The notes: a model not told the origin generated them from the sequence alone. Positions 33,625 to 42,781 are shown, counted from the stretch's first letter. The stretch is 64,000 bases of DNA from Leucobacter chromiireducens subsp. chromiireducens (GCF_016758255.1 NZ_QYAD01000001.1:1213171-1277170), one strand, 5' to 3'. Numbers and translations: made by a program.

Positions 33625-34526
33625 GCACCAGAGACAAGGATCTGCTGGCCCGTGTCGCGATGAGCAACGCAGTGGAGCCCGGAGACCGCAGGCTCGCGGC
33701 GCTCCTCGCGGAGACCTCGGCTGCTGAGCTCATTGAGCGCCCGGAGACCTGGTTATTCGAGAACGAGCTGCACCGCTACATGACCGCAAGCAGCGCCTCT
33801 CGTGTGCTGGACCAGGCCCTCGCTGCGGGCATCACCCCGATCATTCCCGGTGACACAGCCTGGCCAGCACAGCTCGCGGACGTCGAGAACGCCGACCCGC
33901 TCGCGCCGTCTCAGCCCCTCATGCTGTGGGCGCGCGGGGACGTGCCTCTGCTGAGCACGCAGAGCGTCGCCATCACCGGCGCACGAGCGAGCACAGCCTA
34001 TGGCGAGCACATAACCACCGAGATCGCAGCAGAGCTGGCCGGTCAAGAGATCGCTGTGCTCGCTGGTGCCTCCTACGGCATCGACGGCGCGGCCCATCGC
34101 GCGGCGCTTGCGGCCGGCGGTAAAACCATCGCTGTGCTCGCGAGCGGAGTGGACAGAGCCTATCCCGCAGGCCACCGAGAGCTCATCGAGCGGATCGCCG
34201 TCGACGGCTGTGTAGTCAGTGAAATGCTGCCTGGCACAGCGCCGACCCGCTGGCGCTTCATCATGCGCGGCAGGATCATCGCCGCGCTCGCGAGCGCAGT
34301 GGTTATCCCTGAAGCTGGAGTGCGCTCCGGCGCGCTCTCGGTCGCGCAGCTCGCACACGGCATGGCTCGGCCTGTAGGCGCAGTGCCCGGCCCGGTCACA
34401 AGCGCAGTCAGTGCCGGATGCCACATGCTCGTCCAGCAGGGCACGGCGCGGCTCGTGGCATCCGGCTCTGACGTGCTCGACATGCTCGGCGGGCAGACGG
34501 ATCAGCTCGAAACGAAGGAGGCCTGA
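33621..34526 (+). CDS. DprA/Smf family protein encoded by the element
   Basis: A 301-aa protein with the complete DprA Rossmann-like core: ITPIIPGDTAWPAQLADVE, QSVAITGARASTAYG, IAVLAGASYGIDGAAHRAAL, ASGVDRAYPAGH, SEMLPGTAPTRWRFIMRGRIIAAL, then GVRSGALSVAQLAHGMARPVGAVPGPVTS. It includes the AVPG segment that the disrupted chromosomal copy has lost. After AVPG only about 45 residues remain, so a C-terminal winged helix is absent or minimal. Element-borne DprA could aid recombination or establishment of incoming single strands. Whether it replaces host DprA is unknown. Confidence 0.88.
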   Translation: MSTRDKDLLARVAMSNAVEPGDRRLAALLAETSAAELIERPETWLFENELHRYMTASSASRVLDQALAAGITPIIPGDTAWPAQLADVENADPLAPSQPLMLWARGDVPLLSTQSVAITGARASTAYGEHITTEIAAELAGQEIAVLAGASYGIDGAAHRAALAAGGKTIAVLASGVDRAYPAGHRELIERIAVDGCVVSEMLPGTAPTRWRFIMRGRIIAALASAVVIPEAGVRSGALSVAQLAHGMARPVGAVPGPVTSAVSAGCHMLVQQGTARLVASGSDVLDMLGGQTDQLETKEA

Positions 34527-34529
34527 GCC

Positions 34530-34808
34530 ATGGCTCACAGAATCATCCACATCGAGCCCACTGAGGAGCAATGGCTCACCATCGACGAGATCTACGGCTC
34601 GTCGGGCACACCGTTCATCGCCGCGGTGACCGATGAGCAGGGCGAGCCCACCGGCGACCTCTGGGCGGAGAGGACCGTCGACGACTTCGAGGTTCGGCTG
34701 TACACGATCAGGCCCGACGGCTCCTGCGTCTACGAAGAGCTGGAGGGGCTGAACCGCGGCTGGACGAGTTACGACGAGGGCGGCGGGTTGATCGAGGACG
34801 ACGAGTGA
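34530..34808 (+). CDS. Small acidic hypothetical protein
   Basis: A 92-aa acidic protein, unrecognised. It has a predicted mostly beta fold (MAHRIIHIEPTEEQWLTI, FEVRLYTIRPDGSCVYEEL) and an acidic tail ending DDE. It begins 3 bases after the DprA-like stop and is the last gene before a 16-bp hairpin. Confidence 0.6.
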   Translation: MAHRIIHIEPTEEQWLTIDEIYGSSGTPFIAAVTDEQGEPTGDLWAERTVDDFEVRLYTIRPDGSCVYEELEGLNRGWTSYDEGGGLIEDDE

Positions 34809-34844
34809 CGGATACCCCGGGGCCTGACGGCCTCGGGGTATCCG
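34809..34844 (+). terminator. Terminator of the ssb-dprA operon
   Basis: A 16-bp stem with one G-U pair (34809-34824 with 34829-34844) and loop TGAC starts just after the last gene of the operon. It has no U-run. Confidence 0.65.
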
Positions 34845-34928
34845 GCGTTCGCGGTCGCGAGGCGAGAAAGACGGAGACAGAGGCAAAGCCTCCGAACCCT
34901 GCAGTAGGAGCCGCGCCTTCATCCCTGA

Positions 34929-35432
34929 TCAAGACTGCGCCTCCAGGCCCCACCCGGTGAACGGTGTTCTCCCTTCGAGGTCCCTCGACTCGACCGGGTA
35001 TCCGCCGTCGATGAGCGCGTCGTGCAGCGTCTTCAGGAACAGCCGGTCAGCGTCGCTCCTGCTGCCGCGGACGAACCACGAGAGCTTCCGGCCGTCCCGA
35101 GTCCGCAGCACCACGTTCGGGTGCGAGAGCGCAGTCTCGACGAACGACGCCTCCACCAGGTCCTTGAAGTACACCGGGCGGCGCTTGACGAGCTTGTGGA
35201 CGTACTCGATGCGGTCGGCGTAGACGCGGGTGCCGGCCCCTTCGAGCAAGGCCCAGAACAGCCCTCCGAGGGCGAGGAGCACGACGATCAGCGGCACAGG
35301 AGCGGTCACCGGCTGCTCGCCGAAGAGCATGAACAGCAGCACCGCCCCCGTCGGGAGCGCGCCGAGCAGAATGAACACGAGCGCTCCGATCCCTGGAGGG
35401 TTCATACTCTCGTAGAGGAGCTCATCCTTCAT
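34929..35432 (-). CDS. Membrane protein with PH-like domain
   Basis: A 167-aa protein. Two hydrophobic helices (about residues 15-37 and 44-65) are followed by a soluble domain with the strand pattern GTRVYADRIEYVHKLVKRRPVYFKDLVEASF, resembling bacterial pleckstrin-like domains in small membrane proteins. Function unknown. Its ATG overlaps the stop of the upstream gene, so it is the last gene of a minus-strand operon. Confidence 0.6.
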   Translation of the reverse strand: MKDELLYESMNPPGIGALVFILLGALPTGAVLLFMLFGEQPVTAPVPLIVVLLALGGLFWALLEGAGTRVYADRIEYVHKLVKRRPVYFKDLVEASFVETALSHPNVVLRTRDGRKLSWFVRGSRSDADRLFLKTLHDALIDGGYPVESRDLEGRTPFTGWGLEAQS

Positions 35433-36592
35433 CGCTGCGCCGCCTCATCGTGCGCCTGACGAGCACGGCGCGCCCGTGTCAGGAGCGCTGCGGCGAGGGC
35501 GAGGCCGAGCAGGTGCCCGAACAGCCATCCGAGGGCGTACCCATCGAGCGAAATCACAACGGGCAGCGCAACGGGCACCGCCCAGAAGGCGAGCTGCATC
35601 GCCCACTTCGGGCCGAGCGAGGCGGCCGCGAGCGTCACGGATCCAACCGCAGCCGCGGCCAGCGCGGTCAAGCAGTACGCGGCGAGGCCGGCCGTCCCAC
35701 CTCGTGACCAGGTGAAGGCCCCACCTACGACGAGCATGATCACCGCGGCGCCGAAGCCCAGCAGCGGGACTATGACACGGTCCTGAACGGTTAGCCTCGC
35801 GCGGCGCGCGTCGATCGCTGCCTGCCCGGTCGGCCGCACGGTGTCTGTTGCATCGGGGTCTGCGAGGATTTCGCCGGACGGGCAGCGCACCCACGAGCTC
35901 CGATCCCCGGAGAGCGACAGGTGCAGCGCCGTCTGGATGCACGCGTGCGCATCGCGTTCCCACACGGTTCCCTCCCAGCGCGCGACCAGCTCTGTGCCCG
36001 TGACGGTCTCGGTCGGAGCATCGCCAGTTCGCGTCTCGAACACGGTGCGCTTGTCCCAGTCCCAGAAACGCCATCTGCTCGCACGACGCGAGACCCTGAT
36101 GCGTGCCGCCGTCGTCGTCTCAGGAGTGACTGCTCTCCCTCTTTGGTCCTCTTGCTCACGCCCGCTCGCTCCACGGCCCCGTGCACGATCGACGCCCAGT
36201 CCCACGCCTCTTTCCAGCTCAGAAGCCCGGCGGAGCGCCTGCAGCACACTGCCTTCTTTTACGAACTCGGCGATGAAACCGTCGCAGAACCTCTCGCCGC
36301 GCTGCACCCACGTGAGGAACGTGGACAGCTGCGACTGGCTCATCTCTGGGATGCTCAGCTCTCGCACCTCGTCGACACGGTCTATGTAGCCGTAGTCTGT
36401 TCCTACCAGCTCCGATGCGCCCCATAGCGCCTCCGTCAGCCGGCTGTCATATCGGGGGTACGACATCGTGTGCACTCCTGGCTCGATCTCCCGCGAGGGT
36501 TCCCACTCGACGGTGTATCCGCTCTCAAGCAGCTCGATGCCTGTGCTGATTCGCTGCAAGGCGTCCATCTGGTCCTCGCTTCTAGTCATCAC
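35429..36592 (-). CDS. DUF6508-like protein fused to membrane domain (possibly frame-damaged)
   Basis: A 387-aa open frame with two unlike parts. Residues 1-125 resemble the DUF6508 family (LSTFLTWVQRGERFCDGFIAEFVKEG). Residues about 165-387 form an unknown domain with a WEGTVWERDAHACIQTALHLSL stretch and four C-terminal membrane helices. The joint, residues about 126-160, is low-complexity (GRGASGREQEDQRGR). The same DNA in another frame gives a more protein-like GLLSWKEAWDWASIVHGAV. The gene may be a fusion of two genes through small frameshifts, or a sequencing artefact. ATGA overlaps on both sides show it sits in an operon. Confidence 0.55.
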   Translation of the reverse strand: MMTRSEDQMDALQRISTGIELLESGYTVEWEPSREIEPGVHTMSYPRYDSRLTEALWGASELVGTDYGYIDRVDEVRELSIPEMSQSQLSTFLTWVQRGERFCDGFIAEFVKEGSVLQALRRASELERGVGLGVDRARGRGASGREQEDQRGRAVTPETTTAARIRVSRRASRWRFWDWDKRTVFETRTGDAPTETVTGTELVARWEGTVWERDAHACIQTALHLSLSGDRSSWVRCPSGEILADPDATDTVRPTGQAAIDARRARLTVQDRVIVPLLGFGAAVIMLVVGGAFTWSRGGTAGLAAYCLTALAAAAVGSVTLAAASLGPKWAMQLAFWAVPVALPVVISLDGYALGWLFGHLLGLALAAALLTRARRARQAHDEAAQR

Positions 36593-37125
36593 GTGAGGTA
36601 CCTCTTCGGCCCGAGCATCGGCAACGGCCGGCCCGGCGGGTGCGGATGCGCCGGGTTCCCTGTGTTCAGCAGTGCGTCGAGCGTGTACGCCCTCACGCTC
36701 ATCCGGTCGAGCAAGGCCTGCACGTCGGGCAGTGCTCGCCTCAGCGTCGCGGAGCCGCCCATGTTGCCCCAGGCTCCGAGCACCTCGGTCGCGCCCACCA
36801 GGTCGAGCACGTGCTGGATAGCGTCGCAGTTCGCAGCGGAGAGCCCCGCATCATACGGCCTGAGCGCCTTCGGCTTGGGAGACCGCTCCGGGTAGAGGTT
36901 CAGCATGAGCCACCCCGGATGCCTCCGCCTGGAGACGTCAATCACGTGGTTCACGGTCTTGTCGGACTCAGTCTCGCGGGCGTGCGACGGGTTCATGCCG
37001 ATCACCACGAACGGCGGCGAGCCCGGCGAGCAGGCAGCGATCCTGCCGAGCGCGAAGCGGTGCCGGGCGTCGGCCGGGTTCGGGTCCCAGAAGTCTGGCT
37101 CCTGGCCGGAAGGGTAAGCGATCAT
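36589..37125 (-). CDS. DUF1643 domain protein
   Basis: A 178-aa protein of the DUF1643 family, common in mobile elements and of unknown function. Seen: HRFALGRI, PFVVIGMNPSHARETESDKTVNHVI, GWLMLNLYPERSPKP and VLGAWGNMG, the family's conserved blocks. Its start overlaps the recombinase fragment's stop and its own stop overlaps the next start (ATGA), giving a four-gene coupled operon. Confidence 0.82.
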   Translation of the reverse strand: MIAYPSGQEPDFWDPNPADARHRFALGRIAACSPGSPPFVVIGMNPSHARETESDKTVNHVIDVSRRRHPGWLMLNLYPERSPKPKALRPYDAGLSAANCDAIQHVLDLVGATEVLGAWGNMGGSATLRRALPDVQALLDRMSVRAYTLDALLNTGNPAHPHPPGRPLPMLGPKRYLT

Positions 37126-37616
37126 GCATTCGCCTCAGTTTTTGCGCTCTCTTCCAAGAGCACGGCGTGCACGCTGCCCACGGAGACGTCGAGCACCCGA
37201 GCGATGACTCTTATCGACTCCCCCTTCTCGCGGCGCGCAAGAATGACCGCACGCTTGTCGTCGTCGATCACGCGAGGCCGGCCGCCGACCTTGCCACGCT
37301 TGCGTGCGGCTTCGAGGCCGTTCTTCGTCTTGCGGCTGATGTCGCGGCGGCGATCCTCCGCGAGAGCGAGAGCAAGGTCAAGGATCAGCGACCGCTCCGT
37401 GTGCTCACCAGCGGCGATGCCGTCGAGCACCTTCACCGAGATACCGCGCTCGAAAAGCTCAGTGAGCACGATGAGCCCTTCCAGCAGGTTTCGGCCGAGC
37501 CGGTCCACCTCCTGCACCGTGAGCATGTCCCCGTCGCGCAGGTAGTCAAGTGCAGCAGTGAGCCCCGGGCGGTCCTTGACCGCGAGCTTGCCGCTGACCT
37601 TCTCCTCGAAAGCACT
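37122..37616 (-). pseudogene. Serine recombinase (resolvase/invertase), N-terminus lost
   Basis: From a TGA at 37617-37619 the frame reads AFEEKVSGKLAVKDRPGL, then TVQEVDRLGRNLLEGL, the E-helix region, AEDRRRDISRKTKNGL and a C-terminal helix-turn-helix (GESIRVIARVLDVSVGSV). These are the middle and end of a Pin/Tn3-type resolvase. The first ~45 residues with the catalytic serine (Y-A-R-V-S-T) are not in frame; a faint YAKV lies in a shifted frame at about 37660. It should be inactive as a recombinase. It could still express a DNA-binding fragment from the ATG at 37526. Confidence 0.8.
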
Positions 37617-37777
37617 TCAACCTGCCGACTCGATCGCCTCACCTTGGCATATGTCTCGAACGGAGGGCGATACCGACTTAGCCGGCGACTTGGCTCAGGC
37701 GCACGACACGACTCACATCCGAAACTTCGCCTAACTCGCGGTTCTCGGCAACGGTCACCGCAGGCAGCACAGGGCGA

Positions 37778-39343
37778 CTACATTGCACCTGTCTCGGGCT
37801 GGATCTTCTTCATAAGCACAGCGACCGCCTCGCGGCGGGAGCTGACTCCGAGTTTCCGGTAGATCGATGTTGCTTGGGTTTTCACCGTGTTCAGAGAAAC
37901 CCCCAGAACCTCTGCGATTTCAGCGAGCGTTTGCGTGGTGCGCAACTGGGCGAGCACAAGCAGTTCGCGCTTGGTGAGGCTGTGATGGGTACTGGCCTCG
38001 ATTTCGTCGGCGAGACACTCTACGATGAACGTTTCGTGCTTCGTGCCCCATGCGAGGTGGGCGGTGAGGAGCTTGCGCATTTCGAGATCCCATTCACAGA
38101 ACGGGCGCCGAATGTTTTCTTCTGTGGCTGCGTTGAGTGCACGTTCGCAGAGTTCGTGTGCCACCGTCGGGTGGCCGCTACGAAACTGTTGTGTTGCGGC
38201 GGTGGCCAGCATTGCAACATTGACATACGAGAGTTGCTGGTAGGGCTGTAGATGCTGCAGCATCTGCACAGCTTCGTCTACTTTCCCGGCCCGCCGCAGG
38301 ATCCCTGCAAGGGCGACGATTACCAGGGGCAGCCCTTCGTTGCCGGTGAATTTCTGAGCAATGGCGAGGGCTCGTTCTCGGTGGCCGGTGGCTTCTGCGA
38401 TCGCCGCTTGGCAGGCGAGATTCAGCGCCCGCCAAGAGACGCCACGTGCGTCTTGCTGAGGGATCCTACGAAGCTTATGCGCGGCTTGACGGATGAAAGC
38501 GGGATCGCGAGACGCTGCAGCAGAGAGCACGAACAGCACCCTGGCGGTTCCCGCAAACGAAACAATCTGCCCATCATCAGATCGCAGTCTCTCAACACTT
38601 CTCCGCGCACGGCCAAGATCGTTGGTCCAGTAGCCGAGATATGCCTCCGCAGCTTCCACATCCCCAACCGAGCTCAGCTGCCACGGTGTTCCAGGCTCAG
38701 GGATTTCCCGAATGCTCTGTAACACTTCATCTGCGTGGCGAAACTTTCCCACCCACGCGAGCATGTATGAAAGATGCCGGGCTGCACGATTCTGTAACCC
38801 CACGTCACCCACTGCCGCTGCCTCCCGCACGGCGAACTGTAGAGCCTGCACCCCTTGTGCGGGTGCACCACGGTGACGGAGGAAGGCCCAACCAATGTGA
38901 TGAAACGCTGCCGCTCGGCTGCGAGCTTCTATCTGCACCCCTTCCAACAGCGTCCAGACCCGGTCGGTGTACTTGATGACCTCTTCTCGGTTATCGAGCA
39001 AGATCATTCTCGCGAAACTCACATGCCATTCGAGGTCTGGATACTTCATCGATTCTGGATCGGCGAGTTCTGGCTCCGCAAGTGTCAGTGCACGCGCAAG
39101 TAGGAGTTGTGCGACTTTGTCTGTGCCCTGCGCGTCCTGCGCGCATGCCCGAACCGCGAGAATACGGGGGTCCTCCGCAGCAGCATGTGGCAGCCGCGCA
39201 CATAATGCGTCGAGTTCCAAGAAGTGCGGCCCAGTCAGCACCCCAATCCAACAGCTGAGGATGATCTGCACAGCCTCATCTATATTTCCGTCAGATACCG
39301 CAGCGTGGGCCGCTGCGAGAAGAACTTGCGTGTCCTGCTCCAT
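37778..39343 (-). CDS. LuxR-family regulator with long helical N-terminus
   Basis: A protein of about 520 aa. The C-terminal ~65 residues are a LuxR/GerE helix-turn-helix: LTKRELLVLAQLRTTQTLAEIAEVLGVSLNTVKTQATSIYRKLGVSSRREAV. The rest is all-helical and TPR-like (LAAAHAAVSDGNIDEAVQIILSCW, AEAYLGYWTNDLGRARRSVERL), resembling the arm of MalT/LAL-type regulators but without the N-terminal ATPase. I use the ATG at 39343; a TTG at 39394 is also in frame. It diverges from the sigma/anti-sigma fusion gene of the pilus locus and probably regulates it. Confidence 0.8.
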   Translation of the reverse strand: MEQDTQVLLAAAHAAVSDGNIDEAVQIILSCWIGVLTGPHFLELDALCARLPHAAAEDPRILAVRACAQDAQGTDKVAQLLLARALTLAEPELADPESMKYPDLEWHVSFARMILLDNREEVIKYTDRVWTLLEGVQIEARSRAAAFHHIGWAFLRHRGAPAQGVQALQFAVREAAAVGDVGLQNRAARHLSYMLAWVGKFRHADEVLQSIREIPEPGTPWQLSSVGDVEAAEAYLGYWTNDLGRARRSVERLRSDDGQIVSFAGTARVLFVLSAAASRDPAFIRQAAHKLRRIPQQDARGVSWRALNLACQAAIAEATGHRERALAIAQKFTGNEGLPLVIVALAGILRRAGKVDEAVQMLQHLQPYQQLSYVNVAMLATAATQQFRSGHPTVAHELCERALNAATEENIRRPFCEWDLEMRKLLTAHLAWGTKHETFIVECLADEIEASTHHSLTKRELLVLAQLRTTQTLAEIAEVLGVSLNTVKTQATSIYRKLGVSSRREAVAVLMKKIQPETGAM

Positions 39344-39623
39344 GATCTGTGAGGGTTCAACTTGCTGCGATGTATGTAATGTGACCCCTGGCAACGTCCC
39401 GGCCTTCCCTGCAAAATCACCCGGACCGGGTGAAGGACGAACATCCCGATGGTGTGCCGCCGTTACAGTCGAGCCGCCAGAAGCAGCCCAAGAGACACCA
39501 TCGCCTATCTAAGGAATCTACCGCGCCGGCGTTGCGCGCGACAGATGCAGGTGAGAACTTCGTCCTCTTTCCAAGCGGTCAAAGGCAAGAACGCATACTT
39601 TTGAGAGGAAGTAGGAACCGTCG

Positions 39624-41033
39624 GTGGGGACGACACATGCATCGATTGAGGAGCTCGAAGCGCTCGCACAGCGAGCAAACCGTGGCGACAGAGACGCCGG
39701 GGGCGAGTTCATTGCCGCGAACCTGTCGTACTGGATGGCCGCAACCAGACAAATTCTGCACATGCAGCACCAGTCAGATGCGGAGGATCTCGTGCAGAAC
39801 GCGATCGTCAAGCTCATCGAGCTGTGGCAACAAGAAAAAGGACCACGCAGCAACAGCCGCGCCTATGTCGTCGTGTCGATCCGTAACTCATACATCGACC
39901 GGCTGCGCAGCCCCAGATCACGGATAGGCTCACTGGATCAGCTTGCAGCGGACAAGCACGAGCCAGCATACGAGGAATTCAGCACTGACCTTGTGCACGA
40001 GCGAGATGCCGTAAGCCGCGCGTTCTCCACCCTAAGTAAAGACCAGCAAATGGTGTTGGAAGAAGTCCTCGTGCAAGGGTGCAAGCCCGCGGATCTTGTG
40101 CAACGCTTTGAACGGAAAGCGCCAGCAATATCCAATCTGCTTCAACGAGCCAAACAGAGCCTCCGTCGGGCACTGCTCATTGAGTACCTTGCGGAAGGCG
40201 ACATTGAGTGCGCGGAAAACGCTTATGATCTCCCAAAGCAGGTGCACGAGTCCCCCGACGCGCACGATGCGAACGAACCGGGACTCCGCCACATACTCAC
40301 ATGCAAGAAATGTCGCAGGAACTGGCGCGGATTCGCCTCGATAGGCCTCTTGCTCGGAATCACACCCCTGTTCGTAGCAGCTCAGTACCCACACACGATC
40401 CCAGCACTCACGGCAGCGCAGGACTCGGGAAGTGACGCAGACTCCAGGGGTGAGCAGTCCCATCAGTACAGCGCATCTGCAACCTCTATCACCCCTGCAG
40501 CGGTCATCACACCGCCCGTGAACGGTGTGCTTACGCGCGTCATCGACCGTATCGGCCCCACACGAGGCGTCATCGCCGGGATTGTGTTGGTTGCCGCAGG
40601 AGCAGCAACCCTGCTCGTGCCCGCATTCGTGCCAGACAGCCCGGTACCATCCATCACCATCGACGGAGAGCGTGTCACCGACAACCCGCACGGCATCAAC
40701 TTCGACGTCACGCTGAGTGAAGGCATTCCTCCGGGGGCTCCAGGCCCTCGCACGCTGACGGTGCAGCTTGATGCTGTGAACACCGGGGCGCTGCAATTAC
40801 ATGATCTGGAATTGCGATTCTCTCCTGGAAACACAGTCACAGATGTTCCGTCCCAGCTCAACTGCGAATTTGCGGCAGAGATGGTGCAGTGCGAGGCACC
40901 TGGTGGAGTGGCAGCGAGTGAACCATTGAGGTTCCGAATTCAGACGACAGCTGAGGGCAACTTCACGCTCAAGGCGACTGCCGAGATTGAGAATCAAGAA
41001 CTCATTGCTCGTGCCGCAGGTGACTGGAAGTAA
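39624..41033 (+). CDS. Sigma-70-family factor fused to zinc anti-sigma motif, membrane segments and ectodomain-like C-terminus
   Basis: A 469-aa multidomain protein. Residues about 30-95 match sigma region 2 (SDAEDLVQNAIVKLIELW, YVVVSIRNSYIDRLR) and 128-185 match region 4 (FSTLSKDQQMVLEEVLVQG followed by a helix-turn-helix). H223-x3-C227-x2-C230 then follows, the ZAS zinc motif of anti-sigma factors. Hydrophobic segments lie at about 238-254 and 316-335, then a ~130-residue Ig-like, DUF11-resembling domain. The layout suggests a sigma factor held at the membrane by its own anti-sigma element and released on a surface signal. Start GTG at 39624 after AGGAAG. It precedes the pilus structural genes on the same strand. 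Confidence 0.8.
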   Translation: MGTTHASIEELEALAQRANRGDRDAGGEFIAANLSYWMAATRQILHMQHQSDAEDLVQNAIVKLIELWQQEKGPRSNSRAYVVVSIRNSYIDRLRSPRSRIGSLDQLAADKHEPAYEEFSTDLVHERDAVSRAFSTLSKDQQMVLEEVLVQGCKPADLVQRFERKAPAISNLLQRAKQSLRRALLIEYLAEGDIECAENAYDLPKQVHESPDAHDANEPGLRHILTCKKCRRNWRGFASIGLLLGITPLFVAAQYPHTIPALTAAQDSGSDADSRGEQSHQYSASATSITPAAVITPPVNGVLTRVIDRIGPTRGVIAGIVLVAAGAATLLVPAFVPDSPVPSITIDGERVTDNPHGINFDVTLSEGIPPGAPGPRTLTVQLDAVNTGALQLHDLELRFSPGNTVTDVPSQLNCEFAAEMVQCEAPGGVAASEPLRFRIQTTAEGNFTLKATAEIENQELIARAAGDWK

Positions 41034-41220
41034 CCCGTTGCCGGCACCTTTCACCCGCCACGGGTGAGGCGACACGCCGAGACTCCTTTTCGAGTGACAG
41101 ATTGTGGTCATTCGAGCGTCCTAGCCCTATTGGGGCGTGATGTCCCGATTGAGGGATTGCGGTTTGCTGTGCTCGCACGAGGGTGAGCACAGCCAGCAAA
41201 TTCAGGGGAAGTGGGGAAAG

Positions 41221-42627
41221 TTGAAACGGATCATGACTGGTGTCTGTGTCGGGATACCCATGCTTTTGCTTACCGGGGTCTTCGTATCAAGCGCAGCAGC
41301 AGCCACAGCCCCCACTCAACAGTGGGCCCCGCTCGAATTCCTCCCTGGCGAACTCATCGCCAACGGTGGCGCAGAGTTCGCATCCACCGAAGGCTGGAGC
41401 GGTGGTCTCGCAACTGTGATGCCTGGCGTCGGCGGCTACCCGGCCTCCGTCATCGTGAATGAAAACGGCCTCACCGGGGACACCTTTGCGGGCGGCAGCT
41501 ACCAGTTCGTTGGGGTAGGCAATTCCTCGACAGCCTGGCAACGGGTTGACTTGAACCCTGCGGCTCCAGCGATTGATAACGGATACACGAGGGCGCATAT
41601 TGCCGCGTTCGTTGGCGGGTACGAAGCACAGAACGATCACGCGCAGGTCACATTCAGGTTCCTGGACAGCACCGGCGAGGTCCTGCATGAAGAGCAATTC
41701 GGGCCGGTGCTTGCCGCCGACCGCGGCTACACCTCAGGCTTCGTGCCATTCCAGAGCACAATGCTGCTGCCCCCAGGTACGAGGAGCGCAGAAGTCGTCA
41801 TCGACACGCTCGTCAGCATCGGTGCGAATGACGGAGTCGTCGACGAGATCTCGCTGCGCCTTGAAGCACCTACGCCCGTGCTGATTCCTGATAATGCAAC
41901 AACAACCGCGGGTCAGTCAGTAGTCATCTACCCGTTGAGTAACGACAACGCAGGTCAAGGCGCGGAACTACTTTTTGAAACGCTACGGTTCCCGCACTCA
42001 ACGGCCGCGGGCAGGATGCAAGTTACCACAGCCGAAGGCGAATGGATCATTGACTCAGCGGGCGGTTCAGTGACCTTCGCGCCGAGTACAACCTTCTCTG
42101 GGTCGACTGCGCCGGTGACGTACGCCGTGACAGACAGCAGCGGCCAAACCATGACGGGCAGCATCGCGGTCCATGTTGCAACCCCGATTGTAGAAGACGT
42201 GGCACCAGAAGCCGAAGACGAGCCGCCGACAGTCGATGAAGCCATAGACCCTCTTCCTGAAGTGAGTGTCACTCCTGGACCGCAGGTGGAACCTCGAAAG
42301 ACTGAAGCTGTAACCCGAGCGTTCGTACGCCAGGCTGCAGCACAGTCCGAGCCGAGACCTGCTGCACAGGCGCGGCAAGCAATTGCGGAGCCGGCACTTG
42401 ATCCTGACCTGGCTTCTGCTGAGCCGCTATCTCTGCTCACACCCGCGACACCGCAGACAGATACGAACCGCGTCAGGCTATCGAAATCACTCGAATTAGA
42501 GCCTGAAAGCAGCATCGCAGGTTGGGTCACACCGCTCGGCTCCGGAGCAGTTGCACTTGGTGCTGCGATCGCGCTCCTGGCCACAGCCAGAGCACTGCGG
42601 GTCCGTGCACTCGCCGGGAGAGAGTGA
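41221..42627 (+). CDS. Membrane-anchored surface protein of the pilus locus
   Basis: An exported protein of about 468 aa, unrecognised. It has a signal peptide (KRIMTGVCVGIPMLLLTGVFVSSAAAA), a carbohydrate-binding-like beta domain (GELIANGGAEFASTEGWSGG through DEISLRLEA, the 'NGGAE...GW' start typical of such modules), then a repeat-like domain (PVTYAVTDSSGQTMTG). An Ala/Pro/Glu-rich stalk and a C-terminal helix (GAVALGAAIALLATARAL) with an Arg tail follow. There is no LPXTG motif, so it is held by the membrane helix rather than by sortase. Start: TTG at 41221 after GGGGAAG, or the ATG at 41233. Confidence 0.7.
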   Translation: MKRIMTGVCVGIPMLLLTGVFVSSAAAATAPTQQWAPLEFLPGELIANGGAEFASTEGWSGGLATVMPGVGGYPASVIVNENGLTGDTFAGGSYQFVGVGNSSTAWQRVDLNPAAPAIDNGYTRAHIAAFVGGYEAQNDHAQVTFRFLDSTGEVLHEEQFGPVLAADRGYTSGFVPFQSTMLLPPGTRSAEVVIDTLVSIGANDGVVDEISLRLEAPTPVLIPDNATTTAGQSVVIYPLSNDNAGQGAELLFETLRFPHSTAAGRMQVTTAEGEWIIDSAGGSVTFAPSTTFSGSTAPVTYAVTDSSGQTMTGSIAVHVATPIVEDVAPEAEDEPPTVDEAIDPLPEVSVTPGPQVEPRKTEAVTRAFVRQAAAQSEPRPAAQARQAIAEPALDPDLASAEPLSLLTPATPQTDTNRVRLSKSLELEPESSIAGWVTPLGSGAVALGAAIALLATARALRVRALAGRE

Positions 42628-42781
42628 GGAACAGTCATGCCAAGACGCACGACACGCCCGAGCAGCGGCGTGCAAGACAGATTCACGGCAGTGGGCCCGT
42701 CCTATCTGCAGCTCACCAGAATTGCGTGCTGTTGCACGCACGCGAGCACGTGTAAGTGAAACAAGGTAGGGAAGGGAGCCA

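Noticed and set aside
37433-37680. Intact N-terminus of the serine recombinase
   Set aside because: The catalytic serine motif is absent from the frame, a stop lies at 37617, and only a faint YAKV remains in another frame.
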